A stretch of 64,000 nt of DNA from contig CBDUDU010000001.1 in assembly GCA_965366045.1 (NCBI GenBank), positions 55,028 through 119,027 on the forward strand. The letters are read 5' to 3'. The position numbers were made by a program, and so were the translations under genes. This document shows positions 8,789 through 17,449 of the stretch, one piece after another. The DNA is from Njordibacter sp965366045 (GTDB lineage Bacteria > Pseudomonadota > Gammaproteobacteria > Pseudomonadales > Balneatricaceae). The notes under the pieces are model-generated. The model searched no databases. It saw only the letters and a list, made by a program, of their open reading frames with translations, and was not told where the DNA came from. How positions within the stretch are numbered: the first letter of the stretch is position 1; the number at the start of each line of letters is the position of its first letter.

Positions 8789-9712
8789 TCAATAATGCGA
8801 TTTTTCTGGGTAGATTGGGCTGTCTTTTTGGCGCCACAGGGTTTGTTTTATGAGGCTCCAGTAGCTCCTGTAATAATAACCGCCATTACGCTGCAGGATT
8901 GATTGGCGATGGCATTGCCAGTGTCCATACACCATAAACCATGGCATCTGAGGGAACTCGTGGTGCACCTGATGTATGTTTACATTCATAAACAATACGC
9001 GGGTAAACCAAGAGCCCTCCACAATGGCGCAACGCTCATGGTTATTGTCGCCGGGCCTGTGCTCGGCATAAGATCTGGCTAAGGTGAGACTTAAACCTGG
9101 CCATACGCAAAACACCAGGTATTGCCACCACAGAATCCCTTGGCTGTGGAGCCACATCATCATTGCGCTCACTAAAAAAAGGTGTAGCCCCCAGTTGTTC
9201 CAGTCGTAAAGCTTGCCCTTGACTAACTGTTTTACTTCACTGTGTAAAAAAAGCCCCATTACCAGCCACGGCCCAATGATCATGCGGCCCATAAACGTGT
9301 GGTTAACCCGCCACAATTTCCGCATTAAACGCCCCATGGAGTGCCATTTTCTGGGCCAGTGATAGTAGCTTTCTGGGTCTAACCCAGGTTGGGTTAGAAC
9401 AGTCGTTTGGTGGTGTAAGAGATGGTGGTCGCGGTATTGGTAATAGGGTATCCACATGCTTAACGGTGGCCAGCCTAAGGCATCGTTAAGGCGCTTCCAT
9501 GGGCTTGGGTGGCCGTGTATGAGTTCGTGTTGGATGCTGCCATGTAGGCACAACAGAAGCGCGCAAAGGGGCGAAACCAACCACCAAGATAGTAAACTGG
9601 CGTAATTCATTAACATGACCCAAGCCCCATAAACGCCTACCATCAATGCCCAAGTGGGCCAGTGATGACGCTGCCATAGTGGACTCAGTTTGGTTTCTGA
9701 CGTGTGCTGCAT
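8789..9712 (-). CDS. Membrane fatty acid desaturase family protein
   Basis: A 307-residue membrane di-iron enzyme of the FA_desaturase superfamily, which includes fatty-acid desaturases and carotenoid hydroxylases/ketolases. The three histidine clusters are present: HELIHGH (62-68), HHLLHH (96-101) and HQVHHEFP in the C-terminal third. Hydrophobic pairs lie at about 20-58 and 145-205. Substrate cannot be read from sequence; lipid or side-chain desaturation or hydroxylation is possible. It stands alone, convergent with the DUF5946 remnant and divergent from the XRE regulator, so the 152-bp region at 9713-9864 probably holds both promoters. Confidence 0.8.
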   Translation of the reverse strand: MQHTSETKLSPLWQRHHWPTWALMVGVYGAWVMLMNYASLLSWWLVSPLCALLLCLHGSIQHELIHGHPSPWKRLNDALGWPPLSMWIPYYQYRDHHLLHHQTTVLTQPGLDPESYYHWPRKWHSMGRLMRKLWRVNHTFMGRMIIGPWLVMGLFLHSEVKQLVKGKLYDWNNWGLHLFLVSAMMMWLHSQGILWWQYLVFCVWPGLSLTLARSYAEHRPGDNNHERCAIVEGSWFTRVLFMNVNIHQVHHEFPQMPWFMVYGHWQCHRQSILQRNGGYYYRSYWSLIKQTLWRQKDSPIYPEKSHY

Positions 9713-9815
9713 GGCTATTAGGCTTAGGCTTGATTGTTGAAGGGTTGCAAGATAGCCTAGCGGTTACATTGTGACAATAGACACTTATTGCGCATTCTCA
9801 ATATTTTGGTGTGTT

Positions 9816-9842
9816 GGTACAACATATGTTGTTTAGGTACAA
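9816..9842. promoter_or_regulatory. Palindrome and direct repeats before the XRE regulator
   Basis: ACAACATATGTTGT at 9819-9832 is a perfect 14-bp palindrome. It is overlapped by two GGTACAA repeats 20 bp apart (9816-9822 and 9836-9842). The site ends 22 bp before the regulator's start, a good place for an autoregulatory operator. That the XRE protein binds it is inference. Confidence 0.45.
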
Positions 9843-9864
9843 ATGTTACTGGCGATTGAGGTAA

Positions 9865-10728
9865 ATGATGAACAGCCAAGAAAGGGTATTCCGTGTGCAG
9901 ATATTTCGCAGCAGGCTTTTACAAGCCATGACTAACAGAAATATCAAACGCTCAGGCCTAGCTCAAGCCATTGGTGTGGACCGGTCAACCTTATCTCAAT
10001 TGTTAGCCACAGATAATGACCGCTTACCTAGAGTAGATACTCTCATGGCGATTGCATCTAAACTGCAGATTAGTGTGGATTGGTTGCTTGGTTTAACCAG
10101 TGAAGCGCGCTCTGGCGCAGAAATATTAAGCCAATCGTTGCAATTGACGCCAAGTTTGCCGCTGCCTTCCGATGGCAGTTTAAGGCTTTGGCACAAAGAG
10201 GCGGTGGGTAGCAAAGTTCGTTATGTGCCGGCTAATTTACCAGACTTGGTTAAAACCCAAGCTGTATTGGCCTGTGAATATGGCCAGTTTGAAAACGTGA
10301 GCCTAGAGCAAGTGATGGAAACCACCAAAGAACGTTATCAAGCGACCCTACAGCCGGGTAGTGATCTGGAAATTTGTATGTCGGTACAGCGCTTGGAAGG
10401 CTTTGCTAACGGTGAAGGCATGTGGCAAACCCTGAGTGTTACAGATCGACGTGATCAATTAGAGTGGTTTGCTCAAGTGGCCGATGAGCTTTATCCAAAA
10501 TTGCGGCTATATTTATTTAATGAAAGTCGCAACTACGCCTCACCTTACACAATTTTTGGTACTAAGCGCTGCGCTGTATACCTTGGGCATATGTATTTTG
10601 TATTTAATACCACGGACCATGTGCAAACGTTAACGGGCCATTTTGATGGGCTAATACGGGCGGCTGAGGTTCAGTCTCATGAGTTGAAAGATTGGATACA
10701 TAAGTTGCTTAAAGAGATGGGAGAATAG
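9865..10728 (+). CDS. XRE-family HTH regulator with C-terminal ligand-type domain
   Basis: A 287-residue transcription factor. The N-terminal Cro/C1-type HTH lies at about 15-80 (RLLQAMTNRNIKRSGLAQAIGVDRSTLSQLL, then LPRVDTLMAIASKLQISVDWLLG). The rest (about 100-287) is a single domain without a recognised enzymatic motif. The gene starts at tandem ATGs (9865 and 9868). It is followed after 3 bp by a PhnD-like binding-protein gene, so the two are likely cotranscribed and functionally linked. A palindrome upstream may be its operator. Confidence 0.8.
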   Translation: MMNSQERVFRVQIFRSRLLQAMTNRNIKRSGLAQAIGVDRSTLSQLLATDNDRLPRVDTLMAIASKLQISVDWLLGLTSEARSGAEILSQSLQLTPSLPLPSDGSLRLWHKEAVGSKVRYVPANLPDLVKTQAVLACEYGQFENVSLEQVMETTKERYQATLQPGSDLEICMSVQRLEGFANGEGMWQTLSVTDRRDQLEWFAQVADELYPKLRLYLFNESRNYASPYTIFGTKRCAVYLGHMYFVFNTTDHVQTLTGHFDGLIRAAEVQSHELKDWIHKLLKEMGE

Positions 10729-10731
10729 GTC

Positions 10732-11550
10732 TTGGCGCTAATTTGTGCATACCCGATGTATCAGATGCCTGAGTTGGAGGCGGTGGTTAGTGCTTGGTGG
10801 CAGTCTCTGCGCCAACACCTCTTGGCTCAAGGCTTGAGTGCTGGGGACCTACCTAATCTGTTGGTTGAACCAGAGAACTACTATGCCCATTGGCGTAAAC
10901 CTAACCTGTTGTTGAGCCAAACCTGTGGTTACCCGTTGACTCACGAGTTACAAAATCAGGTCCAATATGTCGCTACTCAAAGCTACCAAACGGCCTACAC
11001 CAAAGGGCCCAACTACTGCAGCCTAGTATTGGTTCATAAAAAAAATAGCGCAAACCATATCAGCCAACTTAAATACACACGGCTAGCAGTAAATAGCGAG
11101 GATTCGCAATCTGGTTATCACGCTTTAAGACGGTTTATTGCACCTCTCGCAGGCGGTGAACGGTTTTTTTCTGAGGTGGTTCACTCAGGAGCACACCGGC
11201 AGAGCATGGTCCTAGTGGCAAACGGCGAGGCCGATGTTTGCGCTGTTGATTGTGTCACTTATGGCTTATTGCAAACCCATGCACCAGCCACGATAGCCAA
11301 CTTACGTGTTTTAACTCACACACAAAGTACGCTAGGGTTGCCTTACGTTACCAGTTTGGCTACGTCACCAGCGACACTGAGCAAGCTTAGAAGCGGTCTT
11401 GCGGCAGCCGCATTAGACCCGGCGCTAAAATCAATACGGCAGCAGTTGTTGATGGGGCCAGTTGAGGTGATAACGGGGCTATATCCGTACCAAGAAATAA
11501 TCAATCAAGCCCAGCAGGCCAATGAATTAGGTTACAAGCAGTTAGTTTAA
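10732..11550 (+). CDS. PhnD-like phosphate/phosphonate binding-protein fold without signal peptide
   Basis: The 272-residue protein resembles periplasmic substrate-binding proteins of the PhnD group: AYPMYQMPEL at the start, LLLSQTCGYPL, LKYTRLAVNSEDSQSGYHALR, and a second lobe with FFSEVVHSGAHRQSMVLVANGEADVCAVDCVTYGLL. There is no signal peptide or lipobox, so it is probably cytoplasmic. The start is a TTG at 10732 with a GGGAG Shine-Dalgarno 8 nt upstream; no better ATG precedes the domain. No ABC permease or ATPase is nearby. Sitting 3 bp behind an XRE regulator, it may be a ligand sensor rather than a transporter part, which is inference. Confidence 0.72.
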   Translation: MALICAYPMYQMPELEAVVSAWWQSLRQHLLAQGLSAGDLPNLLVEPENYYAHWRKPNLLLSQTCGYPLTHELQNQVQYVATQSYQTAYTKGPNYCSLVLVHKKNSANHISQLKYTRLAVNSEDSQSGYHALRRFIAPLAGGERFFSEVVHSGAHRQSMVLVANGEADVCAVDCVTYGLLQTHAPATIANLRVLTHTQSTLGLPYVTSLATSPATLSKLRSGLAAAALDPALKSIRQQLLMGPVEVITGLYPYQEIINQAQQANELGYKQLV

Positions 11551-11566
11551 GAGAGAGAAAATTTAT

Positions 11567-12106
11567 ATGGCATACAGCGATATATTGCAGTTTTGGTACA
11601 CAGAAATAGCACCACGTAATTGGTTTATTAAAGACTTAGAGTTCGACAAAATGCTCAAACGCCGGTTTGGCTACCTTCATCAGTGCGCAAGTGCAGGAGA
11701 GTTGGAAAGCTGGCGCCAAAAACCATTAGGGCGGTTAGCCGAAGTCATTGTGCTGGACCAATTTTCGCGCAACTTATTTAGAAATTCTGCCCAGGCCTTC
11801 GCATACGATGCCCAAGCGCTTACCTTGGCCCAAGCTGCTATAACTGCAGGGCATGATTCAGATATGTTGCCGCAACAAAAGTCTTTTTTGTACATGCCGT
11901 TTATGCACAGTGAATCGGCAAAAATACATCAACAAGCCGAACAATTGTTTAATCAACCAGGGTTAGAAAATAACTACGAATTTGAGCTTAAGCACAAAAT
12001 TATCATTGATCAATTTGGCCGATACCCACACCGTAATAAACTGTTAGGTAGAACTTCAACCCCTGAAGAACTGCAGTTTTTGAGTGGGCCTAGGTCTTCG
12101 TTTTAA
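11567..12106 (+). CDS. DUF924 family protein
   Basis: A 179-residue protein of the DUF924 (YbgI/TPR-like helical) family, whose function is unknown. Family features: ILQFWYTEIAPRNWFIKD at the start, LAEVIVLDQFSRNLFRN (about 58-74), FLYMPFMHSE (about 105-114) and DQFGRYPHRNKLLGRTSTPEE near the C-terminus. A strong ribosome-binding sequence (AGAGAGA) precedes the ATG. It may be the third gene of the XRE-PhnD-like unit (16-bp gap). A terminator-like hairpin follows at 12160. Confidence 0.88.
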   Translation: MAYSDILQFWYTEIAPRNWFIKDLEFDKMLKRRFGYLHQCASAGELESWRQKPLGRLAEVIVLDQFSRNLFRNSAQAFAYDAQALTLAQAAITAGHDSDMLPQQKSFLYMPFMHSESAKIHQQAEQLFNQPGLENNYEFELKHKIIIDQFGRYPHRNKLLGRTSTPEELQFLSGPRSSF

Positions 12107-12159
12107 GGGTGGTGGCAAGTAACTTATATAGATTCACAGCATAGCCCACTATTAGAACT

Positions 12160-12183
12160 AAAGAGCGGCAGGCACTCTTTTTT
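12160..12183 (+). terminator. Rho-independent terminator after the DUF924 gene
   Basis: AAAGAG and CTCTTT form a stem around a 9-nt loop, followed by a T-run (12178-12183). The stem is short, so strength is uncertain. Confidence 0.5.
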
Positions 12184-12283
12184 GTAACCGAGATGGAAAT
12201 TCCAAAATAAACGCCTATACTTTTCAAAGCGTTGGGAGTGGAAGGTTTAGTTAAGAATAATTAGTAGTGCCGCGCTCTAATAA

Positions 12284-12427
12284 TTATTTGCTGTTTTTGT
12301 TGTGGCTACAATGATAATTTTAAGTCCAGGCTCTGGTGTTATTCTTACACTTACGAATTAAGTTCGTTATGGTATGTCTGGCGCTGTTGGAAGTATTGTA
12401 GGTATTGCTGTAGGCACATTTAGCTAG
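12284..12427 (+). pseudogene. LysE/RhtB-family exporter, N-terminal remnant
   Basis: Translating from 12284 gives LFAVFVVATMIILSPGSGVI, then LTLTN, a TAA stop (12359-12361), VRYGMSGAVGSIVGIAVGTF and a TAG (12425-12427). This is the N-terminal signature of LysE/RhtB amino-acid exporters (a hydrophobic helix, then SPGP-like, LT-N, RYG and G-x-x-x-G-I-A-x-G motifs). It carries two stops and the remaining ~150 residues are absent, so it is a decayed fragment. It occupies most of the 413-bp gap between the DUF924 gene and the cupin gene; no other gene was seen there. Confidence 0.65.
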
Positions 12428-12519
12428 GCACAAGAAATGTCCAGCAGGTACTTGTAGAATGGACATGCAGACTGCTTAGGACAGGCATGGACGTAGATAA
12501 GTTAAATTAAAAGATCGAT

Positions 12520-13146
12520 CTATATATTCGATTTCTGTATAAGGTTGCCCCCTCGCCAAACGTATAAAGCCAGCAGTGGCTCACCTGATGTGCGCATTGA
12601 GTGTTTGATGTTACTGGCATGATAAATTAGTGGACAAGGGGCAACATGTTGCCAGCCTTTTTCTTCGTGATACCACTCAGCGGTTCCACTGAGTGGAAAG
12701 TATAATTCCTCCGCCACGTGCCAATGCTCAGGGTAGGTAACATTATCACCAAAAAGAACTAGTCCACTTGATAACACATCGCTATGCCAATATGCATCGG
12801 GGCCTAGAAACTTTATCCACCCATATTGCTGTAAAAATTCTTCACCAAAATCTTCTTCGGAGTACGTCTGATTGAAATGTAAATTAGATTTACTATCGAT
12901 CATACGTTCGATTAAAGGCTGGTTTTCTTCAGGGGCCTGTTTTGCCATTTGTGACAAATAACATAATACTGGTAGACTTTTTGGCGCTAACATTCGGTCA
13001 GGCTTTTTCAAATCCAACGCCGGTATTAAGCTGCACCAATCGGGCGGGCACCTTTGCCTTAGCTGAGCCAACCATAGGTCAGCCAGAGCCGACAAGCCAA
13101 GTGTGATTTTAGAATTATTTGTAGTATCAGATTTCATACAACACAT
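12520..13146 (-). CDS. Cupin-type DMSP lyase-like protein (DddL/DddQ group)
   Basis: A 208-residue protein whose C-terminal cupin resembles the DMSP lyases DddL, DddQ and DddW, which cleave dimethylsulfoniopropionate to dimethyl sulfide and acrylate. The metal and catalytic pattern is visible: YPEHWHVAEELYFPLSG gives His141, His143, Glu147 and Tyr149, and KHSMRT gives His182. In characterised Ddd cupins the equivalent His, His, Glu, Tyr and His residues bind the metal or act in catalysis. The helical N-terminal region (about 15-105) also fits. No acrylate-using genes are adjacent, and other cupins share part of the motif, so activity is not certain. Start ATGs exist at 13146 and 13137. Confidence 0.72.
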   Translation of the reverse strand: MCCMKSDTTNNSKITLGLSALADLWLAQLRQRCPPDWCSLIPALDLKKPDRMLAPKSLPVLCYLSQMAKQAPEENQPLIERMIDSKSNLHFNQTYSEEDFGEEFLQQYGWIKFLGPDAYWHSDVLSSGLVLFGDNVTYPEHWHVAEELYFPLSGTAEWYHEEKGWQHVAPCPLIYHASNIKHSMRTSGEPLLALYVWRGGNLIQKSNI

Positions 13147-13498
13147 TCTACCCAGATAGTATCTTGTGCCGATAGCCTAATTTATGTGGTTAAGCCTCAC
13201 AGTTCCGAAATAACTATTCACTCAGTTTTTAAACTAGTCGCCACAATATACACCAGCTTGATTTATGTTTAGTACAGCAACTGAACTAGACTTTAAATGG
13301 GTGGATGGGCACTGTTAACTCAGGCCATGAATAGCATCGAGCTGATTAGGCAGATTAATACTGGTCGCTGAAGAACTGCCCCAGTAATTTATAAGGAACA
13401 TAATAATGAAAAGTATAAATTTCCAACTACTTAGATCCAAAACATAATTACAGCTAGATTACACGCTGACAAGAAGGTTAAGTGCCTTTTGGTCGCAG
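13147..13498. other. Intergenic region with no recognised gene
   Basis: This 352-bp stretch between two minus-strand genes has stops in all frames. The only hint of an ORF is a 13-codon frame at about 13406 behind an AAGGA sequence. I saw no convincing terminator for rhlE. It should contain the cupin gene promoter. Confidence 0.4.
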
Positions 13499-14803
13499 CT
13501 AACCCCAAATATGTTTGTTCTGTCGCGTTGCTGGCCCATTGTTTGCGTTTCTGTCTGGTGCATCGCTTGTGGGTTTGCTTTTAGTCCGGTGCGTGGTTTT
13601 GGGCTGAGGCGGCTTACTCTTGCGTATGTAATTCAAAATTGAAACGGGCACTACCTTTCTAACAACAAAACCTTCAATCTCTTTGCGCTTGATAATATGG
13701 TTTAAGCGGCTTTCTATGGCGCACAGGTTTTTAAAGTCGCCCCATGCCACAAACGAGATAGCTTCGCCCGAGGCTCCAGCACGGCCTGTGCGACCAATAC
13801 GGTGAATGTATTCTTCTGGCTTAAACGGTAAGTCATAATTTACCACCCGGCTAAGCTCACCAATATCGATACCGCGGGCAGCAACGCCTGTGGCGACTAG
13901 GTATTTTAGTTTGCCAGATTTAAAATCAGCTAAAATCTTTTCTCGACTGGCTTGGCTTTTGTCACCATGAATAGCGTCTGCTGCTATATCGCGTTTTGCT
14001 AGTTGGTCTACCAGCTTGGCCGCACCGTGCTTCTTCTCGATAAAAATGAGCGCCTGGTCCCATTTTTGATCGTTGATAAGATGGCTAAGTAGAGCAGATT
14101 TTCTGTCTTTATCTACCGTGATTAGCCACTGGTCGATATTCGGTGCTGTGGTGGTTTTTGGTGAGACGGTTATTTCAATAGCCGGTTGGCTCATGTCGTT
14201 GTCTGAAAAACCATCAGCAAGGTGGCGCACTTCGTCGCTCATGGTGGCGGAAAATAGCAGGTTTTGACGACTTTGGGGCAGGCGGTCAATAATCTTATTC
14301 ACTTCGTTACCAAAACCCATGTCGACTATTCTGTCGGCTTCGTCTAATACCAGAACTTCTAATTCGTCAAAATGTAATGCCCGCTGGTGGGCCAAGTCCA
14401 GTAGTCGGCCTGGTGTGGCTACCAATATGTCAATGCCTTCGATCAGGCGTTGTTTTTGTGGTTCGGTATCAACGCCACCATATACGGCCATAGAGCTTAG
14501 ATTTAAGTGTTTGCCATAGTCTGCAATATTGGCAGCCACCTGCACGGCTAACTCACGGGTGGGGGTGAGAATAAGCGCGCGTATACGTTTGCCACGTAGT
14601 TTACGATCTTGGTTAAACTTCTCCAATATCGGAAGAACAAAAGCAGCGGTTTTACCAGTACCCGTTTGAGCGGTCGCAATGAGGTCTTTACCCGCAATAA
14701 CGGTGGGTATAGCTTGTTTTTGAATAGGTGTAGGAGACGTATAGCCCAAACCTTCGATTGCTTGTAGAAGGGGTTCGCATAATCCAAGGTTTGAAAATGA
14801 CAT
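13499..14803 (-). CDS. rhlE: DEAD-box ATP-dependent RNA helicase, RhlE type
   Basis: RNA helicase of the RhlE subgroup, involved in RNA decay and ribosome assembly. The 434-aa protein shows the Q motif (GYTSPTPIQKQAIP), motif I (AQTGTGKTAAFVLPIL), Ia (PTRELAVQV), II (VLDEADR), III (SAT), and in the second RecA domain ATGVAARGIDI and HRIGRTGRAG. The C-terminal tail is short, basic and rich in Lys, Pro and Thr (about 395-434), as expected for RNA contacts. It is divergently arranged with puuE; the intervening 149 bp hold a palindromic operator candidate. Confidence 0.92.
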   Translation of the reverse strand: MSFSNLGLCEPLLQAIEGLGYTSPTPIQKQAIPTVIAGKDLIATAQTGTGKTAAFVLPILEKFNQDRKLRGKRIRALILTPTRELAVQVAANIADYGKHLNLSSMAVYGGVDTEPQKQRLIEGIDILVATPGRLLDLAHQRALHFDELEVLVLDEADRIVDMGFGNEVNKIIDRLPQSRQNLLFSATMSDEVRHLADGFSDNDMSQPAIEITVSPKTTTAPNIDQWLITVDKDRKSALLSHLINDQKWDQALIFIEKKHGAAKLVDQLAKRDIAADAIHGDKSQASREKILADFKSGKLKYLVATGVAARGIDIGELSRVVNYDLPFKPEEYIHRIGRTGRAGASGEAISFVAWGDFKNLCAIESRLNHIIKRKEIEGFVVRKVVPVSILNYIRKSKPPQPKTTHRTKSKPTSDAPDRNANNGPATRQNKHIWG

Positions 14804-14913
14804 AGTTGCTCAGGTAAATGTTGGTAAAGAGTATGTACGGCATTATATCAGTATGGTGGTGGGTTTTGTTCTCTAGTGCTGTATTGGTGGCATTCTGTCT
14901 CGGTTTCACTTAT

Positions 14914-14937
14914 ATTGTATACAATATTATGTACAAT
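14914..14937. promoter_or_regulatory. Tandem GntR/FCD-type operator before puuE
   Basis: ATTGTATACAAT (14914-14925) is a perfect 12-bp palindrome and is followed immediately by a near copy, ATTATGTACAAT (14926-14937). The core fits TNGTNNNACNA, the consensus known for FadR/FCD-type GntR regulators. It lies 16-39 bp before the puuE ATG. The operon's last gene encodes such a regulator, so it is the likely ligand-responsive repressor acting here. Confidence 0.6.
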
Positions 14938-14952
14938 GTAGAAAAAGGTACC

Positions 14953-15876
14953 ATGACCGAAACATATCCCAGAAATTTGATTGGCTATAATGGCCAGCCT
15001 CCTAAAGTAGAATGGCCCAACAAAGCCCGTGTGGCCTTGTCTTTTGTGCTTAATTACGAAGAAGGCGGCGAGCGTTGTGTTTTACATGGCGACAGCGAGT
15101 CAGAAGCATTTTTATCTGAAATTATTGGGGTGCAACCTTATCAGGGTGTGCGCCACCCAAGCATGGAATCTATTTACGAATACGGCAGCCGCGCTGGTGT
15201 TTGGCGTATTTTGGAGCTGTTCAAAAAAAACGACATTCCGCTTACCGTCTTTGCTATTGCCATGGCGGCTCAACGCCATCCAGAAGTAGTGCAAGAAATG
15301 CACGCACATGGCCACGAAATCTGTAGCCATGGTTTACGTTGGATCGACTACCAATACATGGATCCACAGCTTGAGCGTGAGCACATGTGTGAAGCTATTG
15401 AGATCCTGACTCAAGTCACCGGCGAACGCCCTTTAGGTTGGTATACAGGGCGTAATAGCCCCAATACCCGTGATTTGGTAATGGAAGAGGGTGGCTTTGT
15501 TTACGATTCAGACGACTATAGTGATGACCTGCCATTTTGGAGCCGTGGTTTAAATGGCAAGGGCGAGCCTCATCTTGTGATTCCTTATACCTTGGACACT
15601 AACGACATGCGTTTTGCTACGCCACAGGGGTTCCACACCAGCGAACAGTTTTTTCAATATTTAAAAGACGCTTTTGATGTGCTTTACGAAGAAGGCGCCT
15701 CAGCTCCTAAGATGTTATCTGTTGGTATGCATTGCCGTTTGTTGGGTCGACCAGCTCGGCTTAAAGGCATTCAACGCTTCTTAGAGTACATAGGCCAGTT
15801 TGACGACGTTTGGTGTGCTCGCCGCATTGATATTGCTCGCCATTGGCAGCAGCACCATCCTTATGGAGGCGAATAA
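14953..15876 (+). CDS. puuE: PuuE-type allantoinase (polysaccharide-deacetylase fold)
   Basis: Metal-independent allantoinase that hydrolyses (S)-allantoin to allantoate, found in pseudomonads and relatives. The sequence has PPKVEWPNKARVALSFVLNYEEGGE, RHPSMESIYEYGSRAGVWRIL, HGHEICSHGLRWIDYQ, TGERPLGWYTGRNSPNTRDL and FVYDSDDYSDDLP, all features of PuuE. I start at ATG 14953 (307 aa), because the frame upstream to 14818 encodes an unrelated hydrophobic stretch across the operator. It is the first gene of the urate-degradation operon and is followed 1 bp later by uraD. Confidence 0.92.
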   Translation: MTETYPRNLIGYNGQPPKVEWPNKARVALSFVLNYEEGGERCVLHGDSESEAFLSEIIGVQPYQGVRHPSMESIYEYGSRAGVWRILELFKKNDIPLTVFAIAMAAQRHPEVVQEMHAHGHEICSHGLRWIDYQYMDPQLEREHMCEAIEILTQVTGERPLGWYTGRNSPNTRDLVMEEGGFVYDSDDYSDDLPFWSRGLNGKGEPHLVIPYTLDTNDMRFATPQGFHTSEQFFQYLKDAFDVLYEEGASAPKMLSVGMHCRLLGRPARLKGIQRFLEYIGQFDDVWCARRIDIARHWQQHHPYGGE

Positions 15877-15877
15877 A

Positions 15878-16393
15878 ATGGCAGACTTAGCTAGCTGTAC
15901 GCCAAGCCAGTTGTCACGCAGTGCGTTTGTTGAACACTTTAAAGACCTGTACGAGCACTCGCCTTGGGTTGCCGAAGGGGTGTTTGATGGCGGTGTTTCC
16001 GTTGACTTGGATCAGTCTTCAGCACTGTTGATCGCGTTTAAAAACGTGATGTTGGGTGCACTTAAGGAGCAACAGCTAGCTCTTATTTGTTCTCACCCAG
16101 ATTTAGCCGGTAAGGCTGCTATTCGGGGTGAACTTACTGCAGCGTCTACGTCTGAACAGGCTGGCGCAGGCATTAGTGAGTGTTCAGCAGCTGAGTTTGA
16201 GCGCTTTACCCAATTGAATGATGCTTATAAAGCCAGGTTTGGTTTTCCCTTTATTAAAGCCGTGAAAGGCAGTAACCGGCATCAAATATTAGCCGCATTT
16301 GAAAGCCGTATTGATAACAGTGCTGAAGCTGAGTTTGCCCAAGCCCTCACAGAAATTAACAAAATCGCCAGCTTTCGTTTGGCCGATATGTAG
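15878..16393 (+). CDS. uraD: OHCU decarboxylase
   Basis: 2-oxo-4-hydroxy-4-carboxy-5-ureidoimidazoline decarboxylase, which converts the HIU-hydrolase product stereospecifically to (S)-allantoin. The protein (171 aa) has the catalytic HPDLAGKAAIRGELT, the S-x-x-EQ-x-GAG motif, FERFTQLNDAYKARFGFPFI and a C-terminal EINKIASFRLADM. The ATG at 15878 is preceded by GGAGG within the end of puuE. A longer frame up to 15800 lies inside puuE and was not used. Confidence 0.93.
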   Translation: MADLASCTPSQLSRSAFVEHFKDLYEHSPWVAEGVFDGGVSVDLDQSSALLIAFKNVMLGALKEQQLALICSHPDLAGKAAIRGELTAASTSEQAGAGISECSAAEFERFTQLNDAYKARFGFPFIKAVKGSNRHQILAAFESRIDNSAEAEFAQALTEINKIASFRLADM

Positions 16394-16414
16394 TCGCATT
16401 ATTTAGGATTTTTT

Positions 16415-17449
16415 ATGACCCAAACCACAGAACAACGCCCACATAACCCATACGCACGCATGACCAATTTGGCCGATGCGCGTTTAGGTGCCGAAGCCAT
16501 TCACTGCACAGACGACTTTTTTGCCGACATGAACCGCATGTTACAAAACCATGACCCTGTGTGGAAAGAAGGCGTGTATGACGACAACGGTAAGTGGATG
16601 GACGGCTGGGAATCGCGCCGCAAGCGTCAACAAGGGCATGACCATTGCACCGTGCGTTTAGGTTTGCCGGGCCGTATTCGTGGCCTTAACATTGATACCA
16701 GCTTTTTCACTGGTAACTACGCGCCCAGTGTGTCATTAGAAGCTTGTTACCTTGCAGATGGCGACCCAACAGAGGACACTCAGTGGCGCGAAGTGCAAGC
16801 AGCGTTAAACTTGCGAGGCGACAGCCATCATATTCAAGCTATTAACTGCAACGATGTATTTACCCATGTGCGTTTCCACATGTACCCAGACGGGGGTGTT
16901 GCACGTTTACGTATCTATGGCGAAGTGGTTAAAGATTGGGCTGGGCAGGCCAACGATTTAGTTGACCTTGCCGCCATGGGCAACGGCGGCCGTGCCTTGT
17001 TATGTAGTGATGAACATTTTGGCACCATGGACAATATTTTAGCTCCAGGCCGTGGCATTAACATGGGAGACGGCTGGGAAACCGCCCGCCGCCGTATTCC
17101 GGGTTTTGACTGGGTGATTATTGCCTTGGGCCATGCCGGTACCGTGAGTGAAATTGAAGTGGACACAGCTCACTTTAAAGGTAATTTCCCCGATTCATGC
17201 TCTATTCAAGCGGCCTTTGTAGAAGGCGGCAGTGATGAACAAATGGCTGCCCAAAGTTTGTACTGGTCAGAACTCTTACCGTCGCAAAAGCTAAGCAAGG
17301 ATCATATCCACGGTTACAGCAATGAAGTGGTTGACCTTGGGCCTGTGACCCATGTGCGGTTAAATATTTTCCCCGATGGTGGTGTGTCACGTTTACGTAT
17401 TAAGGGGCGGCTCTCAGGTCACGTTGTGGCCCAAGGTGAAGCCTCCTAA
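16415..17449 (+). CDS. alc: Allantoicase
   Basis: Hydrolyses allantoate to ureidoglycolate and urea. The 344-aa protein shows the family's two repeated jelly-roll domains, visible as paired motifs: MDGWESRRKRQQGHDH and MGDGWETARRRIPGFDW; IRGLNIDTSFFTGNYAP and EIEVDTAHFKGNFPDSC; THVRFHMYPDGGVARLRIYG and THVRLNIFPDGGVSRLRIKG. The last codon overlaps the allA start (TAATG), implying translational coupling. Confidence 0.95.
   Translation: MTQTTEQRPHNPYARMTNLADARLGAEAIHCTDDFFADMNRMLQNHDPVWKEGVYDDNGKWMDGWESRRKRQQGHDHCTVRLGLPGRIRGLNIDTSFFTGNYAPSVSLEACYLADGDPTEDTQWREVQAALNLRGDSHHIQAINCNDVFTHVRFHMYPDGGVARLRIYGEVVKDWAGQANDLVDLAAMGNGGRALLCSDEHFGTMDNILAPGRGINMGDGWETARRRIPGFDWVIIALGHAGTVSEIEVDTAHFKGNFPDSCSIQAAFVEGGSDEQMAAQSLYWSELLPSQKLSKDHIHGYSNEVVDLGPVTHVRLNIFPDGGVSRLRIKGRLSGHVVAQGEAS

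Noticed and set aside
8611..8853. 80-codon plus-strand ORF
   Set aside because: Lies across the end of the DUF5946-like frame and the antisense of the desaturase; no ribosome-binding site or similarity.
14818..14952. N-terminal membrane extension of PuuE
   Set aside because: It spans the divergent promoter and operator, and PuuE proteins are cytoplasmic and begin near METxYPRNLIGY.
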